Source of the DNA: Calditrichia bacterium
Lineage (GTDB): Bacteria > Calditrichota > Calditrichia > Calditrichales > Calditrichaceae
DNA length: 17,804 bases
NCBI GenBank assembly: GCA_027039465.1
Contig: JALWEA010000049.1
Span: 1-17,804, forward strand
Direction: 5' to 3'
The position numbers and the translations under genes were made by a program. The notes under the pieces are model-generated. The model was not told where the DNA came from. It saw only the letters and a program-made list of their open reading frames with translations, and made no database searches. Below are positions 13,583-17,804 of the stretch, piece by piece (position 1 is the stretch's first letter; the number at the start of each line of letters is the position of its first letter).

Positions 13583-15443
13583 ATTCCTTTGCCTTCCAAA
13601 CCGGCAAAACCAGATGGCTCGGGTACTGCGGTGAAAAATAAATCCTGATGTTTGCTTTGCGAAAATCTTCGTCTTTGGCATGATAAATATCTTCAAACCG
13701 TTGCGGATTACGGTCAAACAAGGGAAACCAACTGCTTTGTACTTGCACCATAATGCGATGTCCCGGTAAGAAGGTGTGAAAAATATCCTGCATGGTCATG
13801 TTAATCGGCGTTACCTTGCCAGGCACGAGGGGTTGCGGATGCGAATAATCGTTGCGGAATTTGGCGCGCATGATATCTCCCCGAATTAATTCCTGATAAC
13901 CGCCCATGCGCACTCCGCACGGATTGGGTTTGAAATCTTTGGCTGTGTCGGGCCAAACGTCGATCAACTTGACTACAAAATCGGCATCGGTGCCGGTGAC
14001 GGAAGCAAACAAACGCACGTCGATCGGGCCAGCCAAAGTTAGCGAATCGGTAAGTGTCGGCGTTTCAAAGGTTAGTACGTCGGGTCGTCTGAAGGTAAAG
14101 CGCTGGTCTTCGATCATAAACGTTCGCCCCCACCGGTTGGTTATTTTATCGGTAAAAGGCACGGGACGGGTCGGATTGCTAATGTATTCCGCAAAAAAAG
14201 TTTCCGAAGATTGAGGCGGGTCAAATTGCAAATTTGCTCCGGGCGCGAAATAAAGATCGGTATTTTGATAATCAAGCGGCCAGCGGGTAAAACGGTGCCA
14301 ACGCAAGGCGCCGGTATCAAAGCAGAGCGCCTCGGTGGGACGGTAACCCGACTTATTCTTTAAATAGTACATGAAAAACGGAAAAAGCACCGAATCCTGA
14401 AAGAAAACGCTGGTGTTAGCCCCGAAATGAATATCACCCAAATGATCCCCTTTGGAGCGCTCCCAGCCGCCGTGTGACCAAGGCCCCATGACAAGGCGAT
14501 TTACCGAGCCAGGGCTCTGTTTCTCGATGGCTTTGTAGGTGTTCAGTGTACCGTACAGATCTTCGGCATCAAACCAGCCGCCGACCACTAACACCGCCGG
14601 AGTGATGTGTTTGAAATGGGGTAAAATATTGCGCGCTTTCCAAAACGCATCGTAGGTACCGTGGGCCATGATGCTATCCCAAAAGGCGATTTTATGATGA
14701 AAATATTTGGTGTTGGCATTGGGCAGGGCGCCCATGTCCAGAAAAAAGCGGTAACCGTCCGGCGGCATTTTTACGATCGATCGATTCCATCGATTGACGG
14801 GTTCGGGTCTAGGTACGCCGAATACGGAAAAGAAATCAAAGGCCAAAGTCAGGGCAAAAGCACCGTTATGATGCACGTCATCACCGATAAACCAGTTGGC
14901 GATGGGCGCCTGAGGCGAAGCGGCTTTTAATGCCGGATGCGCGTCAATAACGGACATGGATGTGTAGAATCCGGGATAGGAAATACCCCAAACGCCAACG
15001 CGGCCGTTGTTATGCGGAATATTGTGGATCAACCAGTCAATGGTATCGTAACTATCGGTCGTTTCGTCGATTTGGCCTGGTTTTTTATGGGGAATGTAAG
15101 GCCGCATGTTTTTGTAAGTTCCTTCGGACATAAAGCGTCCGCGCACATCCTGATAGACAAAAATAAAGCCTTCTTCTTCGAAGCGACGGGAAGGGCCGAG
15201 CCGACGCTTATATTTATCGGCACCGTAAGGGCCAACGCTGTAGGGTGTACGCTGCATTAAAATCGGATAGGTTTTATTAGTGTCTTTGGGTATGTAAACC
15301 GAAGTAAACAAGCGCACGCCGTCGCGCATGGGAATGTAGACTTCTTTTTTGGTATAATGAGCTTTTACATCAAAAGGTGTTTGTTGGGCGAACAATAAAG
15401 TCAAAAAAATTAAAAGCATAAAAAAAGAAACAATGCCGCGCAT
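13581..15443 (-). CDS. Secreted CocE/NonD-family alpha/beta hydrolase (X-Pro dipeptidyl-peptidase-like)
   Basis: 620 residues. The signal peptide MRGIVSFFMLLIFLTLLFAQ directs export. The S15-type alpha/beta hydrolase domain opens with IPMRDGVRLFTSVYIP and carries the nucleophile S155 in GISYPG, acid D292 in GGWFDAED and H324 in GPWSHGG. The C-terminal jelly-roll domain (about 370-610) is typical of X-Pro dipeptidyl-peptidases and CocE esterases. It would cleave acyl or X-Pro bonds outside the cytoplasm; the exact substrate (peptide, ester or glutaryl-type amide) cannot be told from sequence. AAAGGA lies 7 nt before the ATG. It diverges from the molybdenum-enzyme gene at 15661, and no operon partner is visible. 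Confidence 0.92.
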   Translation of the reverse strand: MRGIVSFFMLLIFLTLLFAQQTPFDVKAHYTKKEVYIPMRDGVRLFTSVYIPKDTNKTYPILMQRTPYSVGPYGADKYKRRLGPSRRFEEEGFIFVYQDVRGRFMSEGTYKNMRPYIPHKKPGQIDETTDSYDTIDWLIHNIPHNNGRVGVWGISYPGFYTSMSVIDAHPALKAASPQAPIANWFIGDDVHHNGAFALTLAFDFFSVFGVPRPEPVNRWNRSIVKMPPDGYRFFLDMGALPNANTKYFHHKIAFWDSIMAHGTYDAFWKARNILPHFKHITPAVLVVGGWFDAEDLYGTLNTYKAIEKQSPGSVNRLVMGPWSHGGWERSKGDHLGDIHFGANTSVFFQDSVLFPFFMYYLKNKSGYRPTEALCFDTGALRWHRFTRWPLDYQNTDLYFAPGANLQFDPPQSSETFFAEYISNPTRPVPFTDKITNRWGRTFMIEDQRFTFRRPDVLTFETPTLTDSLTLAGPIDVRLFASVTGTDADFVVKLIDVWPDTAKDFKPNPCGVRMGGYQELIRGDIMRAKFRNDYSHPQPLVPGKVTPINMTMQDIFHTFLPGHRIMVQVQSSWFPLFDRNPQRFEDIYHAKDEDFRKANIRIYFSPQYPSHLVLPVWKAKE

Positions 15444-15660
15444 GGTCGATTCCTTTGTTTTTTATTGTATCGTTACCATTTAATAAAAAATTTCAAACGG
15501 AGCAAGAAAAAGGGCAGCGGTTCGAAAAACAGGATGTGCCGAACCTAATTAAAGGTTCTCAAATTAAATTTGCATTTTTTGGAGAATTTCTTCTTATTTT
15601 TTATTAAATTGAATTGTAATTACCCGTTTTGGTGTTTGAAAATTAAATTAAGGGAATTCC
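15444..15660. promoter_or_regulatory. Divergent promoter region with pairing elements
   Basis: This 217-base AT-rich spacer lies between the hydrolase and the molybdenum-enzyme gene. It holds GGTTCG (15519-15524), CGAACCT (15540-15546) and AGGTTC (15553-15558): the middle element can pair with either neighbour, so two alternative hairpins are possible. A perfect 13-nt dyad CAAATT-A-AATTTG follows at 15560-15572. AAGGGA precedes the ATG at 15661 by 5 nt. Promoter boxes cannot be placed with confidence. Confidence 0.4.
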
Positions 15661-17804
15661 ATGAAAGCCAACCCGAAAGATTACCGAGTAGACGCCCTAT
15701 CCAAGTTACGCGCCGAAGCGCGCTACATTCGTGACGAGCATATTCAGGGACTTTGGTATGGCGCCACCTTACGCAGCCCGCACCCCAGAGCACGGATTAT
15801 TTCCATTGAATTCGATTCTCAATTTGACTGGCAAAGCGTGACGGTTGTTACGGCCAAAGACGTGCCCAATAATTACGTGGCCATTATCGAAAAAGATATG
15901 CCGGTTTTAGCCGAGACAATAGTCAATTACGTTGGGGAGCCGGTGGCTCTGGTTGCTGCACAAACCCAGGAACTGGCCAAAGAAGCTTTGCAGCACATTT
16001 TTGTAAAATACGAACCCCTGCCGTTCATTGACGATCCGCTGGTTGCCGAGCAGAGTGATATTAAACTGTATGGTAATGACAATGTTTTCAAGCACATTCA
16101 TATCGAACGCGGTGATTTGAACAAAGCGCAAAAAGAAGCTTACCATACGGTTGAATTGGAAACCGCCACCGGGTTTCAGGAGCATGTTTATCTGGAGCCC
16201 CAAGGCATGATTGCCATTCCGGAAGGTAATAAAATTACAATTAAAGGTTCCATGCAATGTCCCTATTACATCAAAGATTCGTTAACCGAGGTCTTCGGGG
16301 GGCAAAAAAAGATCACCGTTATTCATGCCACCACGGGCGGCGCTTTTGGCGGTAAGGAAGATTTTCCGTCTCTCCTGGCGGCGCATGTTGCCATGTTGGC
16401 TTACAAATCCGGGCGTCCGGTGGCCATTTTCTACGACCGCAACGAAGATATTCAATTTACGACCAAACGTCATCCTTCTTTTAGCCGCAATAAATTGTAC
16501 GTAAGTAAAGACGGACACATTTTGGGCGCGGACATCACGATTTATTTGGACAGCGGCGCTTATTGCACTTTATCTCCGGTTGTTTTGGCTAGAACCGCTT
16601 TAACCGTTACCGGCTGCTATTACATCCCTAATGTGCGCATTATTGCCAAGGCAGTAGCCACGAACACGGTACCCAGCGGGGCTTTCAGAGGATTCGGCGG
16701 CCCGCAGGGGGTATTTACCATGGAAATGGTCATGGAAGAATTGGCCCGCCAGGTAAACATGCGGCCGGATGAAATTCGGGCCGTAAACCTTATCGATCAG
16801 GGTCAAACAACGGCAACCGGGCAGGTGCTGCGCTACAGCGTTTCCAACAAACAAACCTTTGAAGATGTTTTGCAGCGCAGCGATTACATTCAAAAATATC
16901 AGAAATACAAAACTTTGAATGCTCCGATTTTGGATCGCTTGCTGCAAGGCAAATATCCCAAACAACATGCGGATGATGTGCTAAGAGGCATCGGTATTTC
17001 CGTGTTTTTGCACGGTGCGGGTTTTACCGGCGGCGGTGAGAATCGCATTCAGGGGCAAATCCGTATTGAAATCAATAAGGACGGTTCACCGGTACTTTTT
17101 ACGGCCCAGACCGAAATGGGGCAGGGCCAGCAAACCGCTTTCCGCAACATTTTGGCCGAAGCGTTGCACATTGATCGCGAGCAGGTGGTTTTGGCGGAAG
17201 TGAACACGGATTTAGTTCCGAATTCCGGGCCGACCGTGGCTTCCCGTTCCACGATGGTGGTGGGTAGTTTGATCAGCGATTTGGGGCAGGAAATCATTCA
17301 AACTTTGACCGAACGCCTGCAAAAAGAGTACGGCATTCCGTTCGAGTACCGTTTGGGCTATTTTTACGGAGATGACAAGATTTTGCCTTTTCATGAAGTC
17401 GCCCGAAAATTCACTGGTTTGACATTTGAAAAGAAATACCACCATCCCGAGTTCATTAAATTCGATGAAAAGAACTGGAAGGGCGACGCCTATCCGGTCT
17501 ATTCCTGGGCTGCCTCCGTGGCCGAGACGGAAGTCGATCCCATCACCTTTGCCATCAAGGTTACGCGCTATTACACCACGCAGGAAATCGGCAAAGCCAT
17601 TAATTACGATCAGTCCGTTGCCCAAATTCAAGGAGGATCGGTTCAGGGCATCGGCTATGCCATTTACGAAAAAATCAATCGCGATAACGGGCGCTTGAAC
17701 ATTCACGGTTTTAATGATTACATCATTCCCACGGCGGTAGATGTGCCGATCATGGATATTAAGATCTTGGAAAATCCTTACCCCTTTGGCCCGTTCGGGG
17801 CAAA
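15661..17804 (+). CDS. Xanthine dehydrogenase-family molybdopterin-binding subunit, partial (3' end outside window)
   Basis: 714 codons are visible without a stop; family members are about 750-800 residues. Residues about 10-120 form the aldehyde oxidase/xanthine dehydrogenase a/b hammerhead domain, followed by the molybdenum-cofactor domains. Motifs are HVYLEPQG (175-182), GGAFGGKED (226-234), AFRGFGGPQG with R343, MGQGQQT with Q488 (486-492) and ASRSTMVVG (527-535). The visible part ends at PYPFGPFGA, just before the G-x-GE motif with the catalytic glutamate expected next. It hydroxylates a purine, N-heterocycle or aldehyde; the substrate cannot be assigned, and selenium-dependent relatives cannot be excluded. 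No FAD or [2Fe-2S] subunit gene lies upstream; they may follow. AAGGGA precedes the ATG by 5 nt. Confidence 0.92.
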   Translation, partial: MKANPKDYRVDALSKLRAEARYIRDEHIQGLWYGATLRSPHPRARIISIEFDSQFDWQSVTVVTAKDVPNNYVAIIEKDMPVLAETIVNYVGEPVALVAAQTQELAKEALQHIFVKYEPLPFIDDPLVAEQSDIKLYGNDNVFKHIHIERGDLNKAQKEAYHTVELETATGFQEHVYLEPQGMIAIPEGNKITIKGSMQCPYYIKDSLTEVFGGQKKITVIHATTGGAFGGKEDFPSLLAAHVAMLAYKSGRPVAIFYDRNEDIQFTTKRHPSFSRNKLYVSKDGHILGADITIYLDSGAYCTLSPVVLARTALTVTGCYYIPNVRIIAKAVATNTVPSGAFRGFGGPQGVFTMEMVMEELARQVNMRPDEIRAVNLIDQGQTTATGQVLRYSVSNKQTFEDVLQRSDYIQKYQKYKTLNAPILDRLLQGKYPKQHADDVLRGIGISVFLHGAGFTGGGENRIQGQIRIEINKDGSPVLFTAQTEMGQGQQTAFRNILAEALHIDREQVVLAEVNTDLVPNSGPTVASRSTMVVGSLISDLGQEIIQTLTERLQKEYGIPFEYRLGYFYGDDKILPFHEVARKFTGLTFEKKYHHPEFIKFDEKNWKGDAYPVYSWAASVAETEVDPITFAIKVTRYYTTQEIGKAINYDQSVAQIQGGSVQGIGYAIYEKINRDNGRLNIHGFNDYIIPTAVDVPIMDIKILENPYPFGPFGA

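Noticed and set aside
17212..17706. A 164-codon minus-strand frame
   Set aside because: It is antisense to the molybdenum-enzyme coding region, which continues without a break to the window end with conserved motifs.

Overview
The window looks like chromosomal DNA of a moderate-GC, Gram-negative-type bacterium of the FCB/Calditrichota kind. This is an inference from gene content. Two outer-membrane barrels carry signal peptides, one of them resembling the PorV/PorQ family. They sit beside peptidoglycan genes, an NfnAB-type electron-bifurcating transhydrogenase, and spacers full of 7-8 bp word repeats. A Caldithrix-like anaerobe would fit, but no 16S or other phylogenetic marker is present to settle it.

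Layout, left to right. Positions 1-468 form a gene-free spacer with two hairpins, one dispersed-repeat unit (281-316) and a 7-8 bp word-repeat tract that runs up to the stop codon of a sodium:solute symporter gene (minus strand, 469-1974). A stand-alone CheY-like receiver protein (2076-2456, plus) diverges from the symporter and converges on an outer-membrane barrel gene (2490-3626, minus). A small Rho_N-domain/basic-helix protein (3944-4264, plus) follows, with a strong ribosome binding site and its own terminator. From 4401 to 12742 all genes lie on the minus strand. In transcription order they are amidase, murI, PorV/PorQ-like barrel (overlapping genes, one unit); obg, dprA (ATGA overlap); nfnA, nfnB (20-nt gap), closed by a clear intrinsic terminator at 4333-4366. 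Positions 12743-13580 are a second large repeat-rich spacer, again running up to a stop codon, that of a secreted CocE/X-Pro-dipeptidyl-peptidase-type hydrolase (13581-15443, minus). Diverging from it, a xanthine-dehydrogenase-family molybdenum subunit starts at 15661 and runs off the window just before its expected catalytic glutamate motif.

How the genes fit together. The amidase (cell-wall cleavage), MurI (D-glutamate supply) and the barrel form a coherent envelope unit. Obg and DprA form a housekeeping pair. NfnAB would exchange electrons between NADH, NADPH and ferredoxin, which points to an anaerobic or fermentative metabolism. The hydrolase and the symporter suggest use of peptides or other exogenous substrates, but no shared pathway is demonstrated.

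The most unusual content is non-coding. At least four tracts are built from degenerate 7-8 bp words. Words recur between two spacers about 13 kb apart, including an exact 17-base inverted match. Two of the tracts begin at, or inside, the stop codon of a minus-strand gene. These resemble in form the heptanucleotide STRR repeats of filamentous cyanobacteria, though their origin here is unknown. I saw no CRISPR array, no defence system, and no tRNA or rRNA gene. I found no convincing novel protein-coding system.
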